From NCBI GenBank assembly GCA_903839845.1, contig CAIMEA010000181.1:1-64000 (forward strand): 64,000 nucleotides of DNA, in the 5' to 3' direction. Source of the stretch: an uncultured Hyphomicrobiales bacterium. GTDB taxonomy: Bacteria; Pseudomonadota; Alphaproteobacteria; Rhizobiales; Xanthobacteraceae. Below the pieces are notes generated by a model, which did no database searches, was not told where the DNA came from, and saw only the letters and a list, made by a program, of their open reading frames with translations. This document shows positions 35,841-46,925 of the stretch, piece after piece (the first letter of the stretch is position 1; every line of letters starts with the position of its first letter). A program made the position numbers and the translations under genes.

Positions 35841-36551
35841 ATGACCCCGCAGGAACGCCAACTGGTGAGCGATCTGTTCGACCGCCTGGCGCAGCTGGAA
35901 AATTCACCGCGCGACACGGATGCCGAACGCGCGATTGCCGATGGCGCGCGCCGCGCCCCGAACGCGCTCTACGCGCTGGTGCAGACGGCGCTGGTGCAGG
36001 ACGAGGCGCTCAAGCGCGCCGATGCGCGCATTCGCGAACTCAGCGGCGAAAGCGACACCGCGCCGAGCGGCGGCGGCTTTCTCGACACGATGCGCAATGC
36101 ATTGGGCGGCGGCCGCGGCTCGGTGCCGAGCGTGCGCCCCGCCGCAAGCGACAGCCGCTGGAATAAAGGCGGTGCGCTGCCGCCGCAGGGACAGCCGGCC
36201 GCGCCTTACGCGGCGCCCGCGCAAAGTCCCGGCTTTGGCGGATCGTTCCTCGGCACCGCGGCGGCGACGGCGGCCGGCGTCATCGGCGGCGCGATGCTGT
36301 TCAATTCGATCGGCTCGCTGTTCGGCGGCCATCACGGCGGCAGCGCCTTCGGCGACACGCGCGACAATTCGCCGTCACCCTGGGACAGCAACGCGGCCGG
36401 TGGCGATCTGTCGCGCGATGCCGGCTTGAACGATATCGGCGGCGGCGGCCGCGCCGGTCTGTTCGACAGCGGCAATGACGATGATGGCGGCGTCGATCTG
36501 TCGGATTCAGGCGGCGACTTCGGCGGCGGCGATGGCGGCGGCGACGCCTGA
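35841..36551 (+). CDS. DUF2076 protein
   Basis: The 236-residue protein begins MTPQERQLVSDLFDRLAQLE, the DUF2076 signature, and continues with a helical N-terminal region (about residues 1-80), a Pro/Gly-rich middle, a hydrophobic Ala/Gly-rich segment (about 130-155) and an Asp/Gly-rich tail ending GGGDGGGDA. The function is unknown. TGGGAGG lies 6 bp before ATG 35841, which is preferred over ATG 35835. It is transcribed in the same direction as the deacetylase, 40 bp after it. Confidence 0.82.
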   Translation: MTPQERQLVSDLFDRLAQLENSPRDTDAERAIADGARRAPNALYALVQTALVQDEALKRADARIRELSGESDTAPSGGGFLDTMRNALGGGRGSVPSVRPAASDSRWNKGGALPPQGQPAAPYAAPAQSPGFGGSFLGTAAATAAGVIGGAMLFNSIGSLFGGHHGGSAFGDTRDNSPSPWDSNAAGGDLSRDAGLNDIGGGGRAGLFDSGNDDDGGVDLSDSGGDFGGGDGGGDA

Positions 36552-36560
36552 ACTTTGTTC

Positions 36561-36664
36561 GTCATTCCGGGGCGCGTGCGCCGGCGCGCGAACCCGGAAT
36601 CCAGAAAGAAAAAATAGGGTTGCGTCTGGATTCCGGATCGCCACTTTGTGGCGTCCGGAATGAC
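36561..36664. repeat. Palindromic repeat at the end of the DUF2076 gene
   Basis: GTCATTCCGG (36561-36570) is inverted at CCGGAATGAC (36655-36664), with further pairing between. It separates two convergent genes. It differs in core from the pgi repeats but shares the GTCAT edges. Confidence 0.7.
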
Positions 36665-36666
36665 AG

Positions 36667-37428
36667 CTACAGCACGATGACTTTGGCGCCGACCTTGACG
36701 CGACTGTAGAGGTCGATGACGTCCGGATTGCGCATGCGGATGCAGCCGGACGACACGTTGCGGCCGATGGTCCAGGGCTCGTTCGAGCCATGGATGCGGT
36801 ACAGCGTCGAGCCGAGATACATCGCGCGTGCGCCGAGCGGATTGTTCGGCCCGCCAGCCATGAATTTCGGCAGATAAGGCTGGCGCTCGAGCATCTCCTT
36901 CGGCGGCACCCAGTCCGGCCATTCTTTCATCGCCGATACGGTATGCATGCCCGACCAGGTGAAGCCAGGCCGGCCGACGCCGATGCCGTAACGCAACGCG
37001 CGGCCTCCGGGCTGAACCAGAAAAAGAAATTTATTCGGCGTATCGATGACGATCGTGCCGGGCGTTTCCGGGCCCTGATAGATGACTTCCTGGCGCTCAA
37101 AAATCGGATCGATCGGATAAGCGTCCGGCCCCGCCGTCGGATCGATCGCCGGCCCGGTGTTGGCATAGAGCGGCTGCGCCTCGCGCGGCGGCTCGCCATA
37201 GAAGCCCTGCCGCGGCGGCGGCGCATATCGCTGTGGCCGGCCATTGTCGCCGAACAAAAATTCGATGAAGCCGCCGCCAAGATCGGCCTGCATGCGCTGC
37301 GGCTGCGCCACCAGCACCATCGGCGGCGTCGTCGGCTGCTGCGCAATGGCGGGATTTGCGGGCAAACTCGCTATGGCCGTGCCGGCCAACAAACTCACGG
37401 CGAGACTGATCAAGACCGAACGCTGCAT
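36667..37428 (-). CDS. L,D-transpeptidase, YkuD family
   Basis: The enzyme forms 3-3 cross-links in peptidoglycan or links proteins to it. The 253-residue protein has a signal peptide (about residues 1-30, ending AIAQQ) and the YkuD domain (about 120-253), with catalytic SSGCIRM and the preceding His in YRIHGSN. An in-frame upstream extension to 37989 is rejected because it would bury the signal peptide. Its end lies 2 bp from the preceding repeat. Confidence 0.92.
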   Translation of the reverse strand: MQRSVLISLAVSLLAGTAIASLPANPAIAQQPTTPPMVLVAQPQRMQADLGGGFIEFLFGDNGRPQRYAPPPRQGFYGEPPREAQPLYANTGPAIDPTAGPDAYPIDPIFERQEVIYQGPETPGTIVIDTPNKFLFLVQPGGRALRYGIGVGRPGFTWSGMHTVSAMKEWPDWVPPKEMLERQPYLPKFMAGGPNNPLGARAMYLGSTLYRIHGSNEPWTIGRNVSSGCIRMRNPDVIDLYSRVKVGAKVIVL

Positions 37429-37722
37429 AACACTACTCACACGACAGTCGTCAAACACAAGATACGCGTCACGCGCAGTACACGGCCAAACAAACACCGA
37501 TTGGTAAACCATACCGGCCGACGGGCCATATTGCCGCGCGCGACGACGGCGTTCGTCGCCGTAGCGTTTATTTTGGGTAAAGCGCGCGGCGTCATGGTTA
37601 ATGCACCGTATGCGCACCGCGCTTTTTTTACGCGCACATGCACCTGAGCAACCCAGCGTTAATGGGCCATCCGATAGATTGATGCGGGGACTTTCAGCGA
37701 CCAGTTCGCAGGGGACGGTTTC
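37429..37722. other. Divergent intergenic region
   Basis: The 294 bp between the L,D-transpeptidase and CheZ-like genes are AT-richer than the genes and must hold both promoters. I find no clear pair of -35 and -10 boxes and no known operator; two GTTAATG words (37598 and 37661 area) are at unsuitable spacing for a CtrA site. Confidence 0.3.
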
Positions 37723-38340
37723 GTGCAGCGCAAGGTTTTCCGCGTCGAAGCAATGCTGGCCGAGAAACGGCCGATGGCCGCGGCCTATGCCGGCTATCGC
37801 CGCGCCAGCGGCGAACGCCCGCCGCGCGCGCCGGCTTACGCCCCGCCCGATCTGGCGTCGTTGAGCGACACCCTTGCCGGTCACAAACGCGACCTCGGCA
37901 AACTGATCGGTCATGGCGACGAACGCCACATGGCGCGCGCCGCCGACGAGTTGGCCGCGGCGATCGACGGCATGGAAGCGGCGACGCAAACAATTCTCAA
38001 ATCAGTGGAAGCCATCGACGACAGCGCCAAGGCGCTCTCTGCCTCGATCAAGGAAAAGTACAAACGCGGCCTGGCGCAGGATATTCAGGACAATGTGCTG
38101 CGCGTCTACGAGTCGTGCAATTTCCAGGACATTGCCGGCCAGCGCATCGGCAAGGCGATGAAAACTTTGGCGGCGATCGAGCGCCAGGTGGCGGATATGC
38201 TGGCGCGCTGCGACGGCAATTCGGCAAAGCGCGGTGCCGCACCGCCGGCGTCGAACGAACGCGGCCTGCTCAATGGCCCCCGGCTCGGCCGCGACACCGG
38301 CCACGCCAGCCAGAACGACATCGACAGGATGTTCGGCTAG
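37723..38340 (+). CDS. CheZ-like phosphatase
   Basis: CheZ removes phosphate from phosphorylated CheY. The 205-residue protein has a long helical region, the catalytic segment FQDIAGQRIGK with Asp136 and Gln140 at the places of the two E. coli CheZ residues (Asp143 and Gln147), and a C-terminal QNDIDRMFG tail like the CheY-binding end of CheZ. GTG 37723 is chosen because AGGGGAC precedes it. It stands apart from any chemotaxis cluster. The CheY-like protein at 14611 is a possible partner. Confidence 0.82.
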   Translation: MQRKVFRVEAMLAEKRPMAAAYAGYRRASGERPPRAPAYAPPDLASLSDTLAGHKRDLGKLIGHGDERHMARAADELAAAIDGMEAATQTILKSVEAIDDSAKALSASIKEKYKRGLAQDIQDNVLRVYESCNFQDIAGQRIGKAMKTLAAIERQVADMLARCDGNSAKRGAAPPASNERGLLNGPRLGRDTGHASQNDIDRMFG

Positions 38341-38344
38341 TTTT

Positions 38345-39535
38345 TTAACTTGGCCGGCGGATCACGACAAAGCAGATCAGCGCGACGGTGGCAAAACCGC
38401 AGGCCAGCGCCAGCGCCGCGAAGTCCGATGCGCGATCGACCACGAAAGCCATGACCAACGGCGCCGCCGCCTGCACCAACAGGAACGGACCGGCGAGCCG
38501 CCCCATCAACCGTCCGTAACCTTGCGCGCCGAACAGCGCCAGCGGCACCGCGCCGCGCGTGATGGTGACGAGCCCATTGGCGCCGCCGAACATCAGCGCG
38601 AAGGCCGCCGCCGCCGGCACCGAGACGCCGAACAAAGCCAGCATCAGGAAGGCGCACAGCAAGGTGGCGAGCGCGAAGCGCACCACCCACAAGGGATGCA
38701 GATCCTTGCCGAAAGAAAATTCGATGAGCCGCGCGCCGACCTGCGCCGGCCCGAACAGCGCGCCGATCCACACCGCGGTGGCGGCGTCGATGCCGGTGCG
38801 CGAGAAAATCGCCAGCAGATGCGCCGACAGTCCGGACGGCACGAAAGCGTAAGCGGCGAAAGCCGAGGCCACCAGAATGAACGGCAGGCCTTGCGACGGC
38901 AGCAGCTTTTGCGGCGTCTCGACGTCGCCGGCTTTCGGCACGGCGGTTTCGGCGCGGCTGCGCGGCAACAGAAACGCATGCAGCGGCGCGCAGACCAAAG
39001 CGAGCAGCGCGGCGTAAACCAGATAAGTGCTGCGCCAGCCGGCCGCTTCGATGAGGAAATGCGTCGCCGGCCAGCCCGCCGTCGAGGCAAAGCCGCCGGC
39101 GAGCGTCAGCGCCGTGATCGGCCGGCGCGCGGCGGCGCCGAAGATACGGCCGAGCGTGCCGAAGGCGGAATCATACAGGCTCGCCGACATCGCCACGCCG
39201 AGCACGATCCACACCGCGAAATAGGCGACCGGGTGTTCGGCATGGCCGATCAGCACCAGGCCGAGCGCGCCGGTGAGCGAGCCGCAGGTCATCACGACAT
39301 GGCCGCCAAAGCGGTCGATCGACCGGCCGACAAAAGGCGCGACCAGACCGGCGGCCAGAAGCGCGACGGAAAATCCGGCCATTGAGAACGCCATCGACCA
39401 CGAGCGCTCGGCCGCGATCAGCGGCACGATCAGAACCGGCGTGTAGAAGATCGAGCCCCACGCCAGAATTTGCGTGACGCCGAGAACCAGGACGGCGCGC
39501 CAGGGTCCGTAGATGAATTCGCGGGGAGGAATCAT
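38345..39535 (-). CDS. MFS transporter
   Basis: The 396-residue protein has twelve predicted membrane helices and the MFS loop after helix 2 (PFVGRSIDRFGGHVV). The start of helix 1 (TQILAWGSIFYTP) places it in a monocarboxylate-like group of unknown substrates. The gene converges on the CheZ-like gene, 4 bp apart. Confidence 0.85.
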   Translation of the reverse strand: MIPPREFIYGPWRAVLVLGVTQILAWGSIFYTPVLIVPLIAAERSWSMAFSMAGFSVALLAAGLVAPFVGRSIDRFGGHVVMTCGSLTGALGLVLIGHAEHPVAYFAVWIVLGVAMSASLYDSAFGTLGRIFGAAARRPITALTLAGGFASTAGWPATHFLIEAAGWRSTYLVYAALLALVCAPLHAFLLPRSRAETAVPKAGDVETPQKLLPSQGLPFILVASAFAAYAFVPSGLSAHLLAIFSRTGIDAATAVWIGALFGPAQVGARLIEFSFGKDLHPLWVVRFALATLLCAFLMLALFGVSVPAAAAFALMFGGANGLVTITRGAVPLALFGAQGYGRLMGRLAGPFLLVQAAAPLVMAFVVDRASDFAALALACGFATVALICFVVIRRPS

Positions 39536-39568
39536 AAGAAAGAAACTGCCATGGCCCGCAGTCTATCC

Positions 39569-39737
39569 CCTCATGGTGAGGAGCGGCAAAGGCGCGTCTC
39601 GAACCATGAGGCCGATCCACCAATCTCCGGTTTACTGGAGATTGGATTTATAGATGCGTAAGTCGGCCAAGGCCGACTTACGGTGACGCCGCGCCATAGT
39701 GCGTCGAAGACGCGCGTTAACGCACTTATGGCGCGGC
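39569..39737. repeat. Cluster of four palindromes
   Basis: Four hairpins follow one another: CCTCATGGT/ACCATGAGG (39569-39611), CCAATCTCC/GGAGATTGG (39620-39645), CGTAAGTCGGCC/GGCCGACTTACG (39657-39682, a 12-bp stem with a two-base loop) and 39688-39703 with 39721-39737, which encloses a small GCGTC/GACGC hairpin. They lie in the gap after the lipoprotein gene and are likely to end its transcription. Confidence 0.75.
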
Positions 39738-39757
39738 TCCTCAGGATGAGGCCTCGG

Positions 39758-40381
39758 CTACTGCCTCTGGATCGGCGGCTGCACCGGCGCGGGTGCCGGG
39801 CGGGCGGCGGCGGGCCTGGCCGCCGCCGGTTTCGCCGCCGGTTTCGGCTTGGCCGCCGGCCGCGGCTTTTTCACGCCTTCCGGCGGGCAGCGCACATAAA
39901 CCATGGTGCCGTAGCGGCCCTGCACTTCCGCATCGATCCAGCGCAGGATCAGAACGCGGCCGTCGAAGGACATCACCTCGCGGTCCTGCGCGCTGCCCGG
40001 CGGATCCTCGGCCGGGCCGATGAAGTTTTTGCCGCCAGGGGCGCCCTTGAGGCGCAGCTCGGTCGGGGTCGGCTGGTCAGCCAGATGCATCATGACCCCA
40101 CCGGTGCCGCCCAACGTGATGACATAAGGCTGTTTGCACTGGTTGACCGCGGCTGCTTCGGTGCGCTCGCGGTCTTCCGGCTTGTGATAGGCGGCGAGGC
40201 CATAGCTGCCGACCAGATCCTGCGGCGGGAAAGAAGGCGGCAAGCTCTGCGCCACCGGCGGCGGCGGCGGCTCGACCGGTTCACTGGTCGTGGCGCAGCC
40301 GGCCAAGCCAAATCCAAGCCCCAGCGCGAGCAGAGTCATTGCCGGGATCGTCGGCAGTGTGGGACGTTGACGGCGGATCAT
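39758..40381 (-). CDS. Predicted lipoprotein of unknown function
   Basis: The 207-residue protein has a type II signal peptide with lipobox LAGC at about residue 28 (GFGLAGCATT). The mature part has a Pro-rich start, a central region with a Cys pair about 100 residues apart (CKQPYVITLGG and MVYVRCPPEG) and a low-complexity tail rich in KPAAKPAAARPA-type residues, probably spanning peptidoglycan or disordered. I do not recognise a family. ATG 40381 fits the signal; the upstream extension does not. The lipoprotein-processing gene lspA is elsewhere at 9843. Confidence 0.75.
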   Translation of the reverse strand: MIRRQRPTLPTIPAMTLLALGLGFGLAGCATTSEPVEPPPPPVAQSLPPSFPPQDLVGSYGLAAYHKPEDRERTEAAAVNQCKQPYVITLGGTGGVMMHLADQPTPTELRLKGAPGGKNFIGPAEDPPGSAQDREVMSFDGRVLILRWIDAEVQGRYGTMVYVRCPPEGVKKPRPAAKPKPAAKPAAARPAAARPAPAPVQPPIQRQ

Positions 40382-40512
40382 TCGGGCTCCTGCGGCGCGT
40401 TTCCAGCAAACATTGAGTTCATTGGCAGGCCGCGCAAGCGCGGGCCCGCGAGGGGTCTCCTGACCGGCCTTTACGCCAGCATTACGGCCGGCGGCGCAGT
40501 CACCGCCCAAGC

Positions 40513-40541
40513 TTGACACCTAACCGTTAAGGCAATATCTC
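40513..40541 (+). promoter_or_regulatory. groESL promoter
   Basis: TTGACA (40513-40518) and TATCTC (40536-40541) are 17 bp apart, directly before the CIRCE operator. This is a good match to a housekeeping sigma promoter. Confidence 0.75.
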
Positions 40542-40552
40542 CCCACGCATAA

Positions 40553-40579
40553 TTAGCACTCTCCCTTAAAGAGTGCTAA
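40553..40579 (+). promoter_or_regulatory. CIRCE operator
   Basis: TTAGCACTC (40553-40561), a 9-bp spacer and GAGTGCTAA (40571-40579) form a perfect CIRCE element, the binding site of the heat-shock repressor HrcA. It overlaps the expected transcription start. hrcA is not in this window. Confidence 0.97.
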
Positions 40580-40641
40580 GAGACTGCACCAACGAGATTT
40601 TCCGTCTCATAGACGTGTCTTCAAAAGCCGCGAGGAAGCCC

Positions 40642-42727
<2,086 letters not shown>

Positions 42728-42814
42728 AAGAAGCCCATCAGTTGAAATGATCCAAGTCGGGCAAGCCCGAGTTGAATTGGCTTCTAAGCCCGGTCATCTC
42801 TCGCATACGATACG

Positions 42815-42841
42815 AAAAGGCCGCCGAAAGGCGGCCTTTTT
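42815..42841 (+). terminator. Intrinsic terminator of groESL
   Basis: AAAAGGCCGCC and GGCGGCCTTTT form an 11-bp stem with a four-base loop, followed by T residues. It lies 88 bp after groEL. Confidence 0.88.
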
Positions 42842-42903
42842 GCTGAGCGTCTAAATTCGAACCAGGACACCGCTGGGGCGTTACAGTTCCGTAAGGGAGA
42901 CTC

Positions 42904-43896
42904 ATGGCCGCCGCGCATTCCAAATCAGTCGTCTATGCCGCCGCCGCCGGCAATCTCATGGTAGCGCTGACCAAGTTCGCCGCCGCGTGGTGGACCGGGT
43001 CATCGGCGATGTTCAGCGAAGCCATCCACTCGGTGGTCGATACCGGCAATCAGGGTCTGTTGCTGTACGGCATGCGGCAGGCGAAAAAGACGCCAGACGC
43101 CAGCCATCCGCTCGGCTACGGCCGCGAACTGTATTTCTGGAGCTTCATCGTCGCGCTGCTGGTGTTCACGGTTGGCGCCGGCGTTGCCTTTTATGAAGGC
43201 ATCGAGCACATCCTGCATCCCAACGCGATGGTCGATGCGCATGTGAACTACATCGTCTATGGCTGCTCCATCCTGTTTGAAGGCACGACCTGGATCTACG
43301 CGCTGGTGGAATTCGGCAAGGCCAAGGGCGACGCCGGCTATATCGAAGCGATCATCCTCAGCAAGGACCCGCCGGGCTTCATCGTCCTGCTTGAGGATAC
43401 CGCGGCGCTGATCGGCCTTGCCATCGCCGCCGCCGGCACCTTCGCCGCAACATATTATGCGATGCCAATGCTCGATGGCGTCGCCTCGATCGGCATCAGC
43501 ATCGTGCTGGCTTTGACCGCCTTCGCGCTGGCGCGCGAGAGCAAGGGTCTGCTGATCGGCGAACCGGCGCGGCCGGGACTGCGCGACGCCATCGTCAAGG
43601 CCGCGCGCGACATTGACGGCATCGACAGCGCGCAGATCGTCTTCACGGTTCACATGGCGCCGGACCAGGTGATCGCCGCGCTCAGTCTCGAATTTCGCGA
43701 CACTCTGGAAACGCCTGAGATAGAACGCGCCATCACCGCGCTGGAGCGCGCGATCCACGACCGGCATCCGGAGGTGATCGCGATCTTCGTCAAGCCGCAA
43801 GCGGCGGCGACGCAGCCGACCCTGCCGGGACGCTTTCCGGGCCGGGCGAAAAAACCGCCGCTTAGTGACTCGAGCCGCGAAACCGCATCGGCTTAG
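42904..43896 (+). CDS. Cation diffusion facilitator transporter
   Basis: CDF proteins export Zn2+, Co2+, Fe2+ or Mn2+ in exchange for protons. The 330-residue protein has six membrane helices in the N-terminal 210 residues, the first metal site in SEAIHSVVDTGNQ and the second in LLEDTAALIGLAI, and a C-terminal cytoplasmic domain (about 210-300). The metal cannot be told from these motifs. GTAAGGGAGACTC before ATG 42904 supports the start. It overlaps the convergent META-like gene by 35 bp. Confidence 0.88.
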   Translation: MAAAHSKSVVYAAAAGNLMVALTKFAAAWWTGSSAMFSEAIHSVVDTGNQGLLLYGMRQAKKTPDASHPLGYGRELYFWSFIVALLVFTVGAGVAFYEGIEHILHPNAMVDAHVNYIVYGCSILFEGTTWIYALVEFGKAKGDAGYIEAIILSKDPPGFIVLLEDTAALIGLAIAAAGTFAATYYAMPMLDGVASIGISIVLALTAFALARESKGLLIGEPARPGLRDAIVKAARDIDGIDSAQIVFTVHMAPDQVIAALSLEFRDTLETPEIERAITALERAIHDRHPEVIAIFVKPQAAATQPTLPGRFPGRAKKPPLSDSSRETASA

Positions 43897-44326
43897 GCAG
43901 ATCGGGCCCACTCAAGACGACGCCATCGCCTTTGGCCTGCCACTCGGTCGCCTGCGCCAGCGCCGCGAGCATGTCATTGTCGGCGGCAATGCGCGCCTCG
44001 CTGCACTGGCCGGCGCTCATGTATTGCGGCAGCGCTTCCGGCAGCGGCGCGGTTTCGATTCTGATGGCGCTGTCGGCAATCTCCACGCGCGCGGCGACAG
44101 TGCGGCACCACAAATCGATCGTGGCTCGGCCGTCGGCCGACACGGTGATGATCGGCACGCGCTTGACCGGCCGCATCGGCGGCACATCGAGCAGCATTTC
44201 CCGGTCGAACGGAAACTCAGCCGCGGCTCGGACATTTCCGCCAAAACCGGCGGCGATCAACGGCAGGGCCAGCAGGCAAAACGTGGCGACAATCCGGCGG
44301 CCCGGCTCCAGGCGATGACACTTCAT
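43862..44326 (-). CDS. Exported HslJ/META-like protein
   Basis: The 154-residue protein has a signal peptide (about residues 12-37, ending RAAAE) and a C-terminal part that follows the META/HslJ pattern (VSADGRATIDLWCRT, then MLAALAQATEWQAKGDGVVL). META-domain proteins are small envelope or stress proteins. ATG 44326 is chosen over an upstream ATG because it places the signal at the N-terminus. The 3' end overlaps the CDF gene by 35 bp. Confidence 0.65.
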   Translation of the reverse strand: MKCHRLEPGRRIVATFCLLALPLIAAGFGGNVRAAAEFPFDREMLLDVPPMRPVKRVPIITVSADGRATIDLWCRTVAARVEIADSAIRIETAPLPEALPQYMSAGQCSEARIAADNDMLAALAQATEWQAKGDGVVLSGPDLPKPMRFRGSSH

Positions 44327-44443
44327 GACGATCCTCGGAAAAGACTGTCGCGGCCGCGACGGCTGCGCCGCAATTGAAATGATGGACGTTGCCGCGTCAA
44401 GACGGTTTGCCAAATTCCCACACGCTGTGCCGTAAAATGAATC

Positions 44444-45886
44444 TTATTCGGCTGCCTGCGCGGTCGCAGCTTCGACCAATAAATGGGCAATCGAGTTGGC
44501 GTAATAATCCACAACCGGCAGATCCGCCGGGTTGATGCGATAAAGGCCGTCATCGTCACTGACGATGTGCCGCAATCGCAACATCCGCAGGCCCACCTCG
44601 ATGGCGTAATCCTGGTCGCCGCGCGGAATATGGACGTGGCAGCCGGCGGCGGCGAGACGTTGCGCCAAAGCCAGCACGCGGGCCTTGAGTTCCAGCATCG
44701 ACAGCGGCGCATTGGCCTGACGCAGCGCGGTTGCCACCAGCGCCACCGGCAGGACAGGCACCACGGCCCCCACCTTCGCCATCAGCATGTCGGCGAGCCG
44801 CTCGACTTCGGCAAAGCGACTTGCCTGATCGAGAGTACGGAAGTCGATGCCGCGTTCGGTGACATATTGGCGCAGCGATACCGGCGCGCCGAAGCCGACA
44901 CAGGCATAGCCGAAGCGAAACCAGCGGCCGCGCACGGCGAGGAAAAGATGGCGAATAAACGCCGCCAGGAAAATGCGCGCCTTGAAGCGGTAGCGCGAGC
45001 GGCCGCCTTCGGCCTTGGCCGCCAGCACGCCGAGTTGCAGGCGGTCTTCCAGCACGCGGTCGTAATTGATGCCGACCGGCACAAAGACCGCGTCGCGCGC
45101 CGCCTTGGCATCGAAGCCGGCGACCATGTAGCCGATCAGGCCCAATTTGGGTTTCTGCAATTTGCCGTCGCGGGTCAGTCCGCCTTCCGGAAACACCGCT
45201 TGCGCCAGGCCGCCGGCGACCGCCATCGATACATAACGCGCCAGCACCTTGCGATAGAGCGGGTCGTGCGAATCGCGGCGCACGAAATAGGCGCCCATCG
45301 AACGGATGAGGCTCTGCAGCAGCCAGACCCGCGCCCATTCGCCGACCGCGTAACTCAAGGCCGAACTGGACGAGGCCATATAGGTGACCAGCACATAATC
45401 CATATTGGAACGATGATTGATGACGAAGATCACCGACGAATCCGGATCGACGGTTTTCAGCGCATCCTCATCCATGTAGCCGAGGCGAACGCGATACAGC
45501 ATGGTGCAGACCCAGCGCGCCAGCCGCGCGCCGATGCCGAAATAGGCATAAGCCGAGAACGACGGCACGATTTCCCGGGCGTAGCTGCGCGCGATGTCCT
45601 GCGCCACCGTGCGGGTGATGTTGTGCGTCTTGGCGTAGATCTCGATCTCGTGGATCACGTCCGGATCGAACACGAGCTGATCGATCAGCGATTGCCGCTT
45701 GGCCAGCTTGAACGGCTGGATGCGCAGTTTCAGCCGCGTGTTGAGTTCCTCGATGGCGCGGTTGAGGCGGCGGCGCATAACCCAGCGCGCGCTCGGCAGC
45801 AGCAGATGGTCGAGCGCGGCGAGTATCGACAGCACGCCGACGATCAGCACCAGCCAAAGCGGCAGTTCCACCGTTGTCGCCAACAC
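44444..45886 (-). CDS. PlsB-like glycerol-3-phosphate acyltransferase
   Basis: Acyltransferases of this type begin phospholipid synthesis at the membrane. The protein (about 480 residues from GTG 45886) has an N-terminal membrane helix (ELPLWLVLIVGVLSILAA), the HxxxxD motif NHRSNMD (catalytic), FPEGGLTRDGK (substrate binding) and VFVPVGINYDR (PlsB motif 4 pattern). PlsB of E. coli is much longer (over 800 residues), so this is a short form. A longer reading to 46042 would begin over the start of the divergent hydrolase gene, so a start near 45886 is more likely; the exact codon is uncertain. Confidence 0.8.
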   Translation of the reverse strand: MLATTVELPLWLVLIVGVLSILAALDHLLLPSARWVMRRRLNRAIEELNTRLKLRIQPFKLAKRQSLIDQLVFDPDVIHEIEIYAKTHNITRTVAQDIARSYAREIVPSFSAYAYFGIGARLARWVCTMLYRVRLGYMDEDALKTVDPDSSVIFVINHRSNMDYVLVTYMASSSSALSYAVGEWARVWLLQSLIRSMGAYFVRRDSHDPLYRKVLARYVSMAVAGGLAQAVFPEGGLTRDGKLQKPKLGLIGYMVAGFDAKAARDAVFVPVGINYDRVLEDRLQLGVLAAKAEGGRSRYRFKARIFLAAFIRHLFLAVRGRWFRFGYACVGFGAPVSLRQYVTERGIDFRTLDQASRFAEVERLADMLMAKVGAVVPVLPVALVATALRQANAPLSMLELKARVLALAQRLAAAGCHVHIPRGDQDYAIEVGLRMLRLRHIVSDDDGLYRINPADLPVVDYYANSIAHLLVEAATAQAAE

Positions 45887-46040
45887 GCGCCCCCGTCGCC
45901 CACTCCCGGACGTCAGCCTAGCAACCCGCCGCGCGCTTGTCGTGTTGGCCACGACCGATTGCTGCACCGCAACCCGAAGGAATACCGGGGGCCTCTGGCG
46001 TGTTATCATGTGTGCTATCGCATCTGCCAGGAGCGGACCC

Positions 46041-46913
46041 ATGGATCAACGCATCATCGAGCTTTACGACAACTTCACGCATGGCGTTATCCACCGACGC
46101 GATTTCATGGACCGGCTGACGACGATCGCCGGATCGAGCGCGGCGGCGCTTGCATTGTTGCCACTGCTGCAAAACGATTATGCGCGCGCGGCCCTCGTCG
46201 CCGACGACGATGCGCGGCTGGCAACGGACACCGTTTCTTACGATGCCGGCGGCGCGAAGATCAGCGGCTATCTTGCGCGGCTCAAAGCCAAGGGAAAGCG
46301 TCCGGCGGTGATCGTCATTCACGAAAATCGCGGCCTCAATCCACATATCAAGGACGTTGCCCGCCGCATCGCGCTGGAAGGCTATCTCGCGCTCGCCGTC
46401 GACATGCTGTCGCCGCAAGGCGGCACGCCCAGCGACGAGGACAAGGCGCGCGACATGTTCGCGGCCTTGAAGCTTGACGAGACAGCGCAGCAATTGGCTG
46501 GCGCGGTGCCGTTCCTGACCAAACATGGCGAGTCGACCGGCAATGTCGGCGCGGTAGGATTCTGCTGGGGCGGCGGCATGGTCAACCGCATCGCCATATT
46601 GGCGCCGGATCTCAAGGCCGGCGTCGCCTATTACGGTGCGCAGCCGCCGGCCGACAATGTGGCTGCGATCCATGCGCCGCTGCTGCTGCATTATGCCGGG
46701 CTCGACAGCCGCATCAATGCCGGCATCCCGGCCTATGAGGCGGCGCTGAAAGCAGCCGGCAAGCGCTACACGATTCACGTCTATCCGGACGTCAATCATG
46801 CCTTCAACAACGACACGGCCGGCGACCGCTATAACAAGCCGGCGGCCGATCTCGCCTGGAGCCGCACCCTCGCCTTTTTCCGCGAAAACCTCGGCGCGCC
46901 GCCGAAGGCCTAA
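46041..46913 (+). CDS. Dienelactone-hydrolase-family protein with a Tat-like signal
   Basis: The 290-residue protein is an alpha/beta hydrolase of the dienelactone hydrolase type. The catalytic triad is visible: Cys in GFCWGGGM, Asp in YAGLDSR and His in DVNHAF. The N-terminus has HRRDFMDRL followed by a hydrophobic stretch (IAGSSAAALALLPLL), a twin-arginine-type signal, so it is probably exported folded. CAGGAGCG precedes ATG 46041. The substrate is unknown; related proteins open lactone rings. Confidence 0.88.
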   Translation: MDQRIIELYDNFTHGVIHRRDFMDRLTTIAGSSAAALALLPLLQNDYARAALVADDDARLATDTVSYDAGGAKISGYLARLKAKGKRPAVIVIHENRGLNPHIKDVARRIALEGYLALAVDMLSPQGGTPSDEDKARDMFAALKLDETAQQLAGAVPFLTKHGESTGNVGAVGFCWGGGMVNRIAILAPDLKAGVAYYGAQPPADNVAAIHAPLLLHYAGLDSRINAGIPAYEAALKAAGKRYTIHVYPDVNHAFNNDTAGDRYNKPAADLAWSRTLAFFRENLGAPPKA

Positions 46914-46925
46914 GCGACGGTTTCG

